DNA from: a bacterium
GTDB taxonomy: Bacteria; Bacillota; Clostridia; Oscillospirales; Acutalibacteraceae
Direction of reading: 5' to 3'
NCBI GenBank assembly: GCA_022774755.1
Contig: JALFLK010000010.1
Coordinates: 99,809 to 163,808, forward strand
Length of the DNA stretch: 64,000 nucleotides
Shown: positions 35,448-45,171 of the stretch, piece after piece
Layout of the letters: each line of letters opens with the position of its first letter
How positions within the stretch are numbered: position 1 is the stretch's first letter
Program-made: the position numbers and the translations under genes
Notes under the pieces: model-generated
What the model saw: only the letters and a program-made list of their open reading frames with translations
The model's database searches: none
What the model was told of the DNA's origin: nothing

Positions 35448-35477
35448 TTCCTAAAATGCAGAAAAAAGGTAACCCCT

Positions 35478-38400
35478 ATGACGAAAACACTTTTAAAAAA
35501 CACCTTTCTTGAAATTTGGAACACAAAAGCAAGATTTATTTCGATTCTTGCAATAGTTGCCCTGGGAGTCGGCTTTTTTGCCGGAATAAAAGCAACTTCT
35601 CCCTCAATGCTTAATATGGCGGAAAATTATTATAAGGATACTAATCTTATGGATTTTCGGCTTGTTTCCACCGTTGGCTTTGACAGCGAAGACATTGATT
35701 CCGTAAGAGCGTTGGAGGGCGTAGCAGATGTTATGCCATCGTATTTTATGGACGTTATAATAAATTACGGCAATGTGGGAAATGCGGTGCGCATAATTTC
35801 TGTACCGACTGAATACGGCGACAGCCGTTTGCTGAACACTCTGACCCTGAAAGAGGGCAGAATGCCCGAAAAAGCAGGTGAAATCCTTGTTGACTGCGGT
35901 TCTATCGGCGGTTCTGCACCTTCTGTGGGCGATAAAGTCAAGATTGAACCCACTGCCGGCAGTGCCGTTGTGGGGGATATTTTGAATACATTTGAATATA
36001 CCGTGGTGGGCGTTGTTCAGTCGCCCTTGTATATTTCCTATGAACGGGGTCTGACGACTGTCGGAAACGGTAAGCTGTCGGCTTTTATGTATGTTCTGCC
36101 CGAAAACTTTAAGGTTGAAAAATATACGGAGCTTTATGTCAAAATCCGATATTCTCAAGGAGATATTGCGCCTTATTCCGATGAATATAAAGAGTACATA
36201 GAAGATTTAAAGGGTAAATTGGAGGATATTGCAGCAGAAAGGTGCGGAGTTTTTGAAACCAATGTTACAGGCAAGGCACAAAAGGAAATTGACGACGGCT
36301 GGGCTGAATATAATGCTCAAAAAGAAAATGCAGATAAGGAGCTTGAAAGCTCAAAGGAACAGCTGATACAGGCGCAGTCGGAATATGACAGCGAAATTGC
36401 CTCGGCACAGGATTTGATGTACAGTGCTCAGAGCCAAATTGATTCGGGCGAAAGCCGGCTTAATACATCTTTAGAGGAGTACCTGCGTCAGATTTCAGAG
36501 GGAGAGAGTGAGCTGTCGGCTTCCATAGAAAAGTTAAAGTCTGCAAAGGAACTATATGCTCAGGCGGAGGCAGAATTTAACGAGAAAATCAGGTCAGCAC
36601 AAAATGAGATAGACCAAGCCTACGAGAAATACAAAAATTCATCAGATATTTTTTATGACCGCTTAAAGCCCTTTTTGCTTTATAACATAGGTTTAACGGA
36701 AAATGGGCTTAACTATGTTAATTCAAAGATTTCCCCTTTAGAGGAAAAACTTCGTGAATGCGAAACCTCATCTCCCGATGAAGCGGCGGAAATAGCAAAA
36801 ATTAAGGGGGAACTCAGGTTTCTGTATGCCTCAAGGGATACTCTGAACTATGTTCTGGATAAGCTGAATTATGCTCTCTATACAGCGGAGGAAACCCTGA
36901 ATCAGACAAGGCTGAGCATTGAACTTGCCCAAAACCGCCTTAATGAAGAAAAAACTTCGGGACAGCTTAAGTTGCAGCAGGCTTTGACTGAAATTCAGCA
37001 GGGCGAAGAAAAGTACATTCAGGGTAAAAATCAGCTTGAAACCGCCAAAATACAAGGGGAGGAAAAGCTCAAATCTGCTCGTGAACAGCTTGAAAGCGCA
37101 AAAACCGAACTTGAAAATGCTAAGGCGGAGTTTGAAAGCAAAAAAGCTTCAGGACAGCTTCAAATTAACAGCGGATGGGAGCAGTACCGCAGTGCGTTGC
37201 AGACTGCGGAGGAAAAATTAAAGACAGCCAGAGAACAGCTTGAAAGTGCACAGCGGGAGCTTGACTCGATCACAGAACCCCAATGGTATGTTTTTACAAG
37301 GGACGATAACCCGGGATATTCGGGATTTATTGAAAATACAAACCGTGTGGACGCTGTTGCCGCTGTGTTTCCGACATTTTTCCTGTTGGTAGCAGTGCTT
37401 GTTTGCCTGACAACCATGACACGCCTTATAGAAGAAAAACGCACTGAAATCGGTACGCTTAAGGCGCTGGGATATTCGGGCGGAGCCATAATCGGCAAGT
37501 TTTTGATTTATTCAACTCTTGCAGGTGTTATTGGCTGTACTTTGGGAGTGCTTGCCGGAATCAACACTTTGCCGTTTATCATCTACAATGCCTATAAAAT
37601 GATGTACACTATGTCGGAGATTACACTTGTGGTTGACAAGCTGAGCATTGTCCTTGGAATAATTGCCGCTTTGATGTGTACAACCATTGTTTCGGTTGTT
37701 GTATGCCGTCGGACTTTATCCCGAAATCCTGCCGTTCTTATGCGGCCAAAGGCTCCTAAACCCGGCAAAAGAATTCTGCTTGAGCGTATTAAACCTTTGT
37801 GGAGCAGATTAGGCTTTACATCAAAGGTGACGGCGAGAAATCTGTTCAGATACAAGTCACGATTATTTATGACTGTTCTCGGCGTTGCCGGATGTACTGC
37901 GTTGATTGTTGCGGCGTTCGGTTTGCTCAACAGCTTTGATGCATTGACAAACAAGCAGTTTAATGATATTTACAAATACGACGCAGTCGTAATTCCCGGT
38001 ACAGAAGGGGGAAACGACCAGCTTAACGACCTTTCCGCCTTTGCTTATGCTGACGATGATGTGGATGTTTCAATGCTTGCAAGGCAGTCGTCGGTTACGG
38101 TGAAAACCGACAGGGCTGTTAAAAGCAACAGTACATATTTGCTTGTTCCCGGAAAACTCAGCGAGTTTAACGACCTGTTTTCACTGCACACAAGAATCGG
38201 CGCAGAGCCTTTACCGCTGACCGATGACGGAGCAGTAATCACCGAAAAAATGGCAGTTGAACTGGGCGTGTCTGCAGGCGATACCGTAACGGTGGTTCTT
38301 GACGGAAAGGAGAAATCGGTAAAGGTAAAGGGCGTATGCGAAAATTATATTTATAATTATGTTTATTTAACGCCCGAATACTACGAAGAGATATTTGAAA

Positions 38401-38951
38401 AGCCCCTTAATTTTAACAGTATGTTTCTTAAGCTTTCGGATGATGTTTCCGAAAACAGCGTCGGCAGTCGGTATCTCCGGCGAGATGACGTTACGGCGGT
38501 AACATTTACAAGCTCAGGCATAAATGATTTTCAGAAAATGCTGAACTCAATGAATATGATTGTTGTTGTGCTGATAGTCTGCGCCGGTGCGCTGGCATTT
38601 GTGGTGCTTTATAATCTTACAAATATTAACCTTGAGGAAAGAACCCGTGAAATTGCCACCCTGAAAGTGCTGGGATTTTATAACCGGGAAACAGCAGGCT
38701 ACATTTACCGTGAGAGCATTATCCTTACTTTGCTGGGAATACTGGCGGGACTGTTAATGGGCGTTGTACTGACGGGATTTGTGGTCACGACCATTGAGGT
38801 TGACAACGTAATGTTCGGCAGGGAGATATTTGTATCTACCTATCTGTATGCGTCAGGTCTTACGCTGTTGTTCAGCGCTCTTGTAAATCTATTTATGTAC
38901 CGAAAAATGAAGAATATCGATATGGTCGAAAGCCTGAAATCTATCGAATAG
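35478..38951 (+). CDS. FtsX/MacB-like ABC permease with long coiled coil
   Basis: A 1157-aa permease. Helix 1 is near residues 15-37, followed by a large outer domain of about 580 residues. From about residue 265 this is dominated by heptad-rich coiled coil (repeated EQLESAKTELENAKAEFE-type units). Two FtsX modules follow, with helices near 635-760 and 1020-1150. This is the common Firmicute arrangement for moving substrates off the membrane or signalling across the wall. The substrate is unknown. No sensor kinase is nearby. Confidence 0.9.
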   Translation: MTKTLLKNTFLEIWNTKARFISILAIVALGVGFFAGIKATSPSMLNMAENYYKDTNLMDFRLVSTVGFDSEDIDSVRALEGVADVMPSYFMDVIINYGNVGNAVRIISVPTEYGDSRLLNTLTLKEGRMPEKAGEILVDCGSIGGSAPSVGDKVKIEPTAGSAVVGDILNTFEYTVVGVVQSPLYISYERGLTTVGNGKLSAFMYVLPENFKVEKYTELYVKIRYSQGDIAPYSDEYKEYIEDLKGKLEDIAAERCGVFETNVTGKAQKEIDDGWAEYNAQKENADKELESSKEQLIQAQSEYDSEIASAQDLMYSAQSQIDSGESRLNTSLEEYLRQISEGESELSASIEKLKSAKELYAQAEAEFNEKIRSAQNEIDQAYEKYKNSSDIFYDRLKPFLLYNIGLTENGLNYVNSKISPLEEKLRECETSSPDEAAEIAKIKGELRFLYASRDTLNYVLDKLNYALYTAEETLNQTRLSIELAQNRLNEEKTSGQLKLQQALTEIQQGEEKYIQGKNQLETAKIQGEEKLKSAREQLESAKTELENAKAEFESKKASGQLQINSGWEQYRSALQTAEEKLKTAREQLESAQRELDSITEPQWYVFTRDDNPGYSGFIENTNRVDAVAAVFPTFFLLVAVLVCLTTMTRLIEEKRTEIGTLKALGYSGGAIIGKFLIYSTLAGVIGCTLGVLAGINTLPFIIYNAYKMMYTMSEITLVVDKLSIVLGIIAALMCTTIVSVVVCRRTLSRNPAVLMRPKAPKPGKRILLERIKPLWSRLGFTSKVTARNLFRYKSRLFMTVLGVAGCTALIVAAFGLLNSFDALTNKQFNDIYKYDAVVIPGTEGGNDQLNDLSAFAYADDDVDVSMLARQSSVTVKTDRAVKSNSTYLLVPGKLSEFNDLFSLHTRIGAEPLPLTDDGAVITEKMAVELGVSAGDTVTVVLDGKEKSVKVKGVCENYIYNYVYLTPEYYEEIFEKPLNFNSMFLKLSDDVSENSVGSRYLRRDDVTAVTFTSSGINDFQKMLNSMNMIVVVLIVCAGALAFVVLYNLTNINLEERTREIATLKVLGFYNRETAGYIYRESIILTLLGILAGLLMGVVLTGFVVTTIEVDNVMFGREIFVSTYLYASGLTLLFSALVNLFMYRKMKNIDMVESLKSIE

Positions 38952-38959
38952 TATTGTAC

Positions 38960-38990
38960 CGCCGATTGACTCAGTCAATCGGCGTGTTTC
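38960..38990 (+). terminator. Hairpin after the ABC permease
   Basis: A perfect 11-bp stem, CGCCGATTGAC-TCA-GTCAATCGGCG, with a weak T-run. Confidence 0.65.
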
Positions 38991-39094
38991 AAAGAGATAT
39001 TTCTTAATTAGAATAATTTAAACACAATCAGGCAAAATATAGAAATAATTGGGTTAAAATTTTCGTTTTGCCTTAATAAAAGTTTTATGAAATA

Positions 39095-39123
39095 TTGAAA
39101 CTTCCCCTTAATTATGGTATAAT
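39095..39123 (+). promoter_or_regulatory. Promoter of aspS
   Basis: TTGAAA-N17-TATAAT about 40 bases before the start codon. Confidence 0.75.
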
Positions 39124-39164
39124 TCTTTATTATTGGAAAAAATCTGTGAAAGGATAATATAGAT

Positions 39165-40910
39165 ATGACAAAGGCTAATATTTACCGCACCGTAAACTGC
39201 GGTGAATTACGTGAAGAGAATATCGGACAGCAGGTTAGAGTTGCCGGTTGGGTAGAAAATATCCGTGACCACGGCGGAGTAATGTTTTTGGATATTCGTG
39301 ACCAGTACGGTGTTTTACAGGTGGTTGTTCACGATGACTATCTGCTGAAAGGAATAAACAAGGAATGTACCGTTACTCTTTCGGGAAAGGTTGTTAAGCG
39401 TGACGAGGACACAATCAACGAAAAAATCGCCACAGGCTTGATAGAGGTGCACACCGAGGACATTAAGGTTTTGGGCAAGTGCAAAAACAATCTTCCCTTT
39501 GAGGTGGCAACCTCCACAAACACAAACGAAGAGGTGCGCCTTAAGTACCGTTTCCTGGATTTGAGAAATCCCAAGGTTCACAACAACATTGTAATGCGTT
39601 CAAATGTAATCGCATATCTGCGCAGACAGATGACGGATATGGGATTTATGGAGATTCAGACGCCTATCCTTTCCACATCCTCACCCGAGGGCGCAAGGGA
39701 CTACCTTATTCCCTCCCGTAAGCATAAGGGCAAGTTCTACGCTTTGCCTCAGGCTCCGCAGATTTTTAAACAGCTTCTTATGGTATCGGGCTTTGATAAG
39801 TATTTTCAGATTGCGCCCTGCTTCAGAGATGAGGACGCAAGAGCCGACCGTTCACCGGGAGAGTTTTATCAGCTTGACTTTGAAATGGCGTTTGCAACTC
39901 AGGAGGATGTTTTTGATGTTGCAGAACAGGTGCTCTACAATACATTCAAGGAGTTTTCCGACAAAGAGGTTTCAAAGCCTCCTTTCAGAAGAATTCCATA
40001 TTCCGAGAGTATGCTCAAATACGGCACCGACAAGCCCGATTTGAGAAACCCACTTGAAATTGTTGAAATCAGCGATATGTTTGAAGAAACGGACTTTGCT
40101 CCTTTCAGAAAGAAAACCGTTCGCTCAATCAATGTTCCCGGCGCTTCCTCCTGCTCCAAGAGCTGGTTTAAGAAGATGGAAGAATTTGCCCTTTCCATCG
40201 GTATGAAAGGACTTGGTTATGTTAAGGTTAGAGAAGATATGACCTTTGACGGTCCTATTGATAAATTCCTTAAGCCCGGCGACAGGGAAGAGCTTATATC
40301 AAGAAATAACTCAAAAGCCGGAGATGTAATCTACTTTATTGCAGATACCCCGGAGCTTGCTCCAAAGCTTGCGGGTCAGATAAGAACCGAGGTTGCAAAC
40401 CGTCTTGACTTGATTGATAAAAGCAGATTTGAGTTGTGCTTTATTGTGGATTTCCCAATGTTTGAGCGTGACGAAAACGGCAAGGTTATCTTTACACATA
40501 ACCCGTTTTCAATGCCTCAGGGCGGAATGGACGCATTGCTTAACAAGGACCCCGAGGAAATTCTGGCTTATCAGTACGATATTGTCTGCGACGGCGTAGA
40601 GCTCTCTTCAGGCGCAGTCAGAAATCACGATTTGGATATTATGGTCAAAGCCTTTGAGATTGCCGGTTACAGCGAAGACGAGCTGAAAGAAAAATTCAAG
40701 GCTCTCTACAACGCCTTTCAGTACGGTGCTCCGCCTCACGCAGGTATGGCGCCGGGCGTTGACAGAATGATAATGCTCCTTACGGAGGAGGAGAATATCA
40801 GAGAGGTAATTCCTTTCCCAATGAACTCAAACGCTCAGGATTTGCTGTTAGGCTCTCCGGGAGAAGTTACCGAGCAGCAGCTTCGTGAAGTTCACGTTAA
40901 AATCAGATAA
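39165..40910 (+). CDS. aspS: Aspartyl-tRNA synthetase
   Basis: A 581-aa bacterial-type AspRS: N-terminal OB fold (VRVAGWVENIRDHGGVMFLD), catalytic class II motif 2 (FRDEDARADRSPGEFYQLD), the bacterial GAD insertion domain and motif 3 (GAPPHAGMAPGVDRM). Next to gatCAB, it may be non-discriminating and also charge tRNA-Asn with Asp for amidation; the residues that decide this cannot be judged safely by eye. Confidence 0.95.
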   Translation: MTKANIYRTVNCGELREENIGQQVRVAGWVENIRDHGGVMFLDIRDQYGVLQVVVHDDYLLKGINKECTVTLSGKVVKRDEDTINEKIATGLIEVHTEDIKVLGKCKNNLPFEVATSTNTNEEVRLKYRFLDLRNPKVHNNIVMRSNVIAYLRRQMTDMGFMEIQTPILSTSSPEGARDYLIPSRKHKGKFYALPQAPQIFKQLLMVSGFDKYFQIAPCFRDEDARADRSPGEFYQLDFEMAFATQEDVFDVAEQVLYNTFKEFSDKEVSKPPFRRIPYSESMLKYGTDKPDLRNPLEIVEISDMFEETDFAPFRKKTVRSINVPGASSCSKSWFKKMEEFALSIGMKGLGYVKVREDMTFDGPIDKFLKPGDREELISRNNSKAGDVIYFIADTPELAPKLAGQIRTEVANRLDLIDKSRFELCFIVDFPMFERDENGKVIFTHNPFSMPQGGMDALLNKDPEEILAYQYDIVCDGVELSSGAVRNHDLDIMVKAFEIAGYSEDELKEKFKALYNAFQYGAPPHAGMAPGVDRMIMLLTEEENIREVIPFPMNSNAQDLLLGSPGEVTEQQLREVHVKIR

Positions 40911-40915
40911 AAATC

Positions 40916-40936
40916 AGGGCAAGTGTCACTTGCCCT
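40916..40936 (+). terminator. Hairpin between aspS and gatC
   Basis: AGGGCAAGTG-T-CACTTGCCCT without a T-run. It may lower read-through or mark a processing site rather than end transcription. Confidence 0.45.
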
Positions 40937-40960
40937 AATTGTGTATAAAGGACTGATATT

Positions 40961-41239
40961 ATGGTTACAAGAGAAGATGTAGAAAACATTGCCCTGCTTT
41001 CAAAGCTTTTTGTTCCGGAAGAGGAGCTTGACGCTTTGACAAAGGATATGCAGGAGATTATCGACTTTGCAGATACAATCAACAACGCCTCCGAAAGCGG
41101 AGAAAGCTTTGACAACATAAACAATCTTTCCAATGTGTTCAGAGAGGACGAAGTTGTTGAGTCTTATAAAAGTGAGGAAATTCTTAAAAACGCCCCGGAA
41201 CAGGCTGAACAGCATTTCCTTGTAAGAAACAGAGAGTAA
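40961..41239 (+). CDS. gatC: Asp/Glu-tRNA amidotransferase subunit C
   Basis: A 92-aa GatC: the start MVTREDVENIALLSKLFVPE and the C-terminal NVFREDEV segment are typical. It wraps GatA and GatB together. It lies 12 bases before gatA. Confidence 0.92.
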   Translation: MVTREDVENIALLSKLFVPEEELDALTKDMQEIIDFADTINNASESGESFDNINNLSNVFREDEVVESYKSEEILKNAPEQAEQHFLVRNRE

Positions 41240-41251
41240 GGAGTCAGCTTA

Positions 41252-42709
41252 ATGGGAACAATTTCTAAAATTCACGAAATGCTTGTTTCTAAGGAAATTT
41301 CCTGTGAAGAATTAACAAAGAGCTATTTAAAGGAAATTGAAAACGCCAACAAAGAGCTTAACGCTTATGTTTGCGTTACCGAAGAACAGGCTTTAACCTC
41401 CGCAAAAGCGGTTGATAAAAAAATTGCGTCAGGGGTCGAAATCGGTATGCTTGAGGGTGTGCCGATGACCTTAAAGGACAACCTTTCTACAAAGGATATA
41501 GAAACCACCTGCTGTTCAAAAATTTTGCAGGGTTATAAGCCAATTTATGACGCAACGGTTTGGGAGATTTTAAAAAATCAGAACGCAGTTTTGCTGGGCA
41601 AAACCAATATGGACGAGTTTGCAATGGGAAGCTCCTGCGAAACCTCCTGCTTCGGAGGCGCAACAAATCCCTTTAATACAAACCATTGCTCAGGCGGTTC
41701 GTCAGGCGGTGTCGCCTCTGCCGTTGGCGGAAACATCGCTCCCTACGGCTTAGGCTCCGACACGGGCGGCTCAATCCGCCAGCCTGCAAGCTTCTGCGGA
41801 ATTGTAGGCTTAAAGCCAACCTACGGCGCTGTGTCCCGTTACGGTCTTGTTGCTTATGCAAGCTCTCTTGACCAGATTGGACCTATTACAAAGACGGTTG
41901 AGGACGCTTCCATAGTTTACGACGCTATTTCCGTTTACGATTCCAAGGACAGCACCTCACGGGGAAAATGCGGGGCAAATACTTTTGATACTCTTAACAA
42001 CGACATCAAGGGTATGAAAATCGGTATTCCCAAGGAGTATTACGAGGGAATCAGAGATGATGTCAAGGAGGCAATTTTCGCCCAGTTTAAGGTGCTTGAG
42101 GATTTAGGCGCAGAGATTGTCCACATTGAGCTTCCTGCGGTTAAATATGCTCTGCCTGTTTATTACATCATCGCCTGCGCCGAGGCGTCGTCAAACTTAG
42201 GCAGATATGACGGAATCCGTTACGGCTACAAGACAAAGCACTATAACGGCACTCACGATATGATATGCAGAACAAGAAGCGAGGGTTTTGGCGAAGAGGT
42301 AAAGAGAAGAATTTTGCTTGGTACTTATGTTCTCTCTGCCGGTTATTACGACGCTTACTACAAAAAGGCGCAGAATTTAAGAGGAACAATTATTTCTGCA
42401 TTTAACAAGGCTTTTGAAAGCTGTGACGTTATATTAGCGCCGACAGTTCCAATGACTGCTTTTGAGATGGGACATGCGGTGTCCGATCCAATCGAAACAT
42501 ACTTAACCGATATTTGCACGGTTCCAGTAAATATTGCAGGTTTGCCGGGTATCTCCGTACCCTGCGGATTTAACGCCAAGGGAATGCCTATCGGAATGCA
42601 GTTTATCGGCAAACAATTCGGCGAGGCGCAGATTTTGAACGTTGCCTATAAATACCAGCAATCGGCAAAAGAAAACTTTAAGGATACAAAGTGGGGTGTA
42701 AAACTATGA
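41252..42709 (+). CDS. gatA: Asp/Glu-tRNA amidotransferase subunit A
   Basis: A 485-aa amidase-signature enzyme that releases ammonia from glutamine. The Ser-cisSer-Lys triad can be seen: Lys in PMTLKDNLS near 75, the SSGG stretch in CSGGSSGGVAS near 150 and GSDTGGSIRQPASFCG near 168. It is complete. The stop overlaps gatB (ATGA). Confidence 0.95.
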   Translation: MGTISKIHEMLVSKEISCEELTKSYLKEIENANKELNAYVCVTEEQALTSAKAVDKKIASGVEIGMLEGVPMTLKDNLSTKDIETTCCSKILQGYKPIYDATVWEILKNQNAVLLGKTNMDEFAMGSSCETSCFGGATNPFNTNHCSGGSSGGVASAVGGNIAPYGLGSDTGGSIRQPASFCGIVGLKPTYGAVSRYGLVAYASSLDQIGPITKTVEDASIVYDAISVYDSKDSTSRGKCGANTFDTLNNDIKGMKIGIPKEYYEGIRDDVKEAIFAQFKVLEDLGAEIVHIELPAVKYALPVYYIIACAEASSNLGRYDGIRYGYKTKHYNGTHDMICRTRSEGFGEEVKRRILLGTYVLSAGYYDAYYKKAQNLRGTIISAFNKAFESCDVILAPTVPMTAFEMGHAVSDPIETYLTDICTVPVNIAGLPGISVPCGFNAKGMPIGMQFIGKQFGEAQILNVAYKYQQSAKENFKDTKWGVKL

Positions 42710-44118
42710 AATACGAATTGGTAGCAGGTTTTGAAACCCACATTGAGTTATCTACAAAAACAAAGATTTTCTGCTCCTGCACGACGGAATTCGGCGGCGA
42801 GCCCAACACTCACTGCTGTCCCGTTTGCATAGGACTTCCCGGAACTCTGCCCAAGCTTAACAGGCAGGTTGTCCGCTACGGAATTATGGCAGGACTTGCA
42901 ACCCACGGAGAGATTGCGGAAATCTCAAAAATGGACAGGAAAAATTACTGTTATCCCGATTTGTCAAAGGCGTACCAGATTAGCCAGCTTTACGCTCCCT
43001 TGTCCATAGGCGGTTATGTGGAGCTTTCAAGCGGTAAAAAAATCCGTCTGCACCATATCCACATTGAGGAGGACGCTGGCAAGCTCATTCATCAGCACGG
43101 CGATACCTATGTTGACTACAACCGTGGCGGAGTACCGCTGATTGAAATAGTATCCGAGCCTGATATTCGCTCTATTGACGAGGCAAGAGAGTATGTTGAA
43201 AAGCTCCAGCAGTTAATGCGCTATATCGGCATTTCCGACTGCAAAATGCAGGAGGGATCAATGCGTTGTGATGTCAATATTTCTGTTCGTCCTCAGGGCA
43301 GCGAAACCCTTGGGACAAGGACGGAAATTAAAAATATGAACTCAATCAACAACATTGCAAAGGCAATGGAGTACGAGTATGACCGTCAGTGTGATTTGCT
43401 TGAAAGCGGAGCGAAGGTTGTTCAGGAAACCTTAAGGTACGACGATGCAACAGGTACAACATCTTCAATGAGGAGCAAGGAGGACGCACACGACTACCGT
43501 TACTTCCGTGACCCTGACCTTGTTACAATCAATGTTTCCGGGGAAGAGGTGGAGGAAATTAAAAAATCTCTGCCGGAGCTTCCTGCCGAAAAATGCAGGA
43601 GATATGTCGAAGAGCTTGGACTGCCTGAAAAGGACGCTCAGCTCCTTACAAAATACAGAAACATCAGCGAGTATTTTGACAAGGCTATTGAGGGCATAAA
43701 AGCGCCTAAAACCGCCGCAAACTTCATTATCGGTCAGATTTTCAGCCGTCTTGAAACAGAGGCAGACAAGGAACGTTTTGATATTAAAACAACGCCTCAG
43801 CAGTTAAATAAGCTGATAAAGCTTCTTGATGAGGGCAAAATCCGAAATAACCTTGCAAAAGCTACCCTTGAAAAAATGCTTGACGAGGGCAAGGATGTGA
43901 CGGAATATATTAGCGAAAGCGATATGGCAGGACTTGACGAAAACACCCTTAACGACCTTTGCAAACAGGCTGTGGAGTCTAGCCCCAAGGCTGTTGAGGA
44001 CTATAAAAACGGCAAGGAAAAGGCAATTAAGGCTATGGTCGGTTTTGTTATGAAAAACAGCAGAGGCAAGGCTGACCCTGCTTTGGCTGAAGAAAAAATT
44101 AAGGGTTTAATTAAATAA
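42706..44118 (+). CDS. gatB: Asp/Glu-tRNA amidotransferase subunit B
   Basis: The ATG at 42706 overlaps the gatA stop and gives 470 aa. The cradle-domain signature GFETHIELSTKTKIFCSC is at the N-terminus, with zinc cysteines CSC and CCPVC. The C-terminal YqeY-like tail domain binds the tRNA elbow. GatCAB converts Glu-tRNA-Gln and, if present, Asp-tRNA-Asn to the amide forms. Confidence 0.95.
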   Translation: MKYELVAGFETHIELSTKTKIFCSCTTEFGGEPNTHCCPVCIGLPGTLPKLNRQVVRYGIMAGLATHGEIAEISKMDRKNYCYPDLSKAYQISQLYAPLSIGGYVELSSGKKIRLHHIHIEEDAGKLIHQHGDTYVDYNRGGVPLIEIVSEPDIRSIDEAREYVEKLQQLMRYIGISDCKMQEGSMRCDVNISVRPQGSETLGTRTEIKNMNSINNIAKAMEYEYDRQCDLLESGAKVVQETLRYDDATGTTSSMRSKEDAHDYRYFRDPDLVTINVSGEEVEEIKKSLPELPAEKCRRYVEELGLPEKDAQLLTKYRNISEYFDKAIEGIKAPKTAANFIIGQIFSRLETEADKERFDIKTTPQQLNKLIKLLDEGKIRNNLAKATLEKMLDEGKDVTEYISESDMAGLDENTLNDLCKQAVESSPKAVEDYKNGKEKAIKAMVGFVMKNSRGKADPALAEEKIKGLIK

Positions 44119-44170
44119 CCCAATAATCTGATATAGTCTATTTAAAATTAAGACCTTTTTGGCAGGTTTT

Positions 44171-44328
44171 ATACTAATTCCTGATAGAAAGTAGAATTAT
44201 ATTTACGAGGATAATTTTCGCAAGAAAAGGCGGAGGACGCCGCAAGGCTGACGCCTTGCAAGGACAACAACGCAGTATTGCGGAAAATAGACAGCAAATA
44301 TTGTCTGCTTTTTATTAGGTATTAGCAT
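44171..44328. mobile_element. MITE-like nested palindrome, 158 bp
   Basis: The 24-bp ends (44171-44194 and 44305-44328) are inverted repeats matching at 19 of 24 positions, of type CTAATNCCTNATA. Inside are a second pair, ATTTTCGCAA and TTGCGGAAAAT, and a core hairpin GCAAGGC/GCCTTGC. It has no coding capacity and no clear target duplication. It fills most of the gap between gatB and mntP. Confidence 0.65.
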
Positions 44329-44355
44329 TATATCAATTCAGATAAATCAATTAAA

Positions 44356-44397
44356 AAAAGGCTGACGGTTAATCATTACGGTAACCGTCAGCCTTTT
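44356..44397. terminator. Bidirectional terminator between gatB and mntP
   Basis: A perfect 16-bp stem (44356-44371 and 44382-44397) has an A-run on the left and TTTT on the right. Confidence 0.85.
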
Positions 44398-44440
44398 ATG
44401 CTTTTGTTGTAAGGCTTAAAGCAAGACTTAAATTTTTCAT

Positions 44441-45007
44441 TTAAAACGAAATTACGCCTAACCCCTCAAGTAGAATTTTTATACCCAAAAGAATAAGTAT
44501 TATTCCTCCGGCAAGCTCCGCCTTTGACTTGAATTTTATTCCGAAAATACTGCCGATTTTAACGCCGATAACCGACAGTATAAATGTAACAACACCGATT
44601 ATTGCAGAAGAAAAGGCAATGTTTACTTCCAAAAACGCAAATGTTACACCAATTGCCAAAGCGTCAATGCTTGTTGCCAGCGCAAGCAGAAGCATTGTTT
44701 TAAAGTCAAGGGATGAATCCTCCTGCTCTTCTTTTTTCGACAAGGATTCCTTTATCATATTTGCTCCGATAAATCCCAAAAGTGCAAAAGCAATCCAGTG
44801 GTCAACTGAGGTTATGTAGTCTTTAAAGCCTATGCCTAAAAAATAGCCTATAATCGGCATAAGCGCCTGAAATCCGCCGAACCAAAGTCCCACAATCACA
44901 GCCTTTTTAGCCGTTATTTTCTCCATAGCAAGCCCCTTGCATACCGAAACCGCAAATGCGTCCATTGCAAGCCCTACGGCAAGAAGCAGTATTTCTGCAA
45001 TTCCCAA
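44441..45007 (-). CDS. mntP: Manganese efflux pump MntP
   Basis: A 188-aa six-helix exporter. The family motifs [17 protein letters not shown] near the N-terminus and [19 protein letters not shown] in the second half carry the membrane aspartates. It expels Mn(II). No yybP-ykoY riboswitch is visible in its short leader. Confidence 0.93.
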   Translation of the reverse strand: MGIAEILLLAVGLAMDAFAVSVCKGLAMEKITAKKAVIVGLWFGGFQALMPIIGYFLGIGFKDYITSVDHWIAFALLGFIGANMIKESLSKKEEQEDSSLDFKTMLLLALATSIDALAIGVTFAFLEVNIAFSSAIIGVVTFILSVIGVKIGSIFGIKFKSKAELAGGIILILLGIKILLEGLGVISF

Positions 45008-45047
45008 AACAAATCCCCCGACCTAAGTTTTTTTGAATATGACCTTG

Positions 45048-45076
45048 ATTATATCACAATATATATACTCATTCAA
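45048..45076 (-). promoter_or_regulatory. Promoter of mntP
   Basis: On the minus strand TTGAAT-N17-TATAAT, leaving a leader of roughly 35 bases. Confidence 0.7.
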
Positions 45077-45171
45077 GTTCCCCGGTATTATTTTTTATTA
45101 CAAATTAGAAAAATAAAAACAATTTAATGTAGCTGTTTGCATATTTTTTCTATATCTATTAGAGTTTTGGA

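Noticed and set aside
39124..39164. T-box or other leader control of aspS
   Set aside because: The leader is too short and no T-box sequence (AGGGTGG-type) is present here or before argS.
45008..45076. yybP-ykoY manganese riboswitch before mntP
   Set aside because: The promoter leaves only about 35 bases of leader and no aptamer motif is present.
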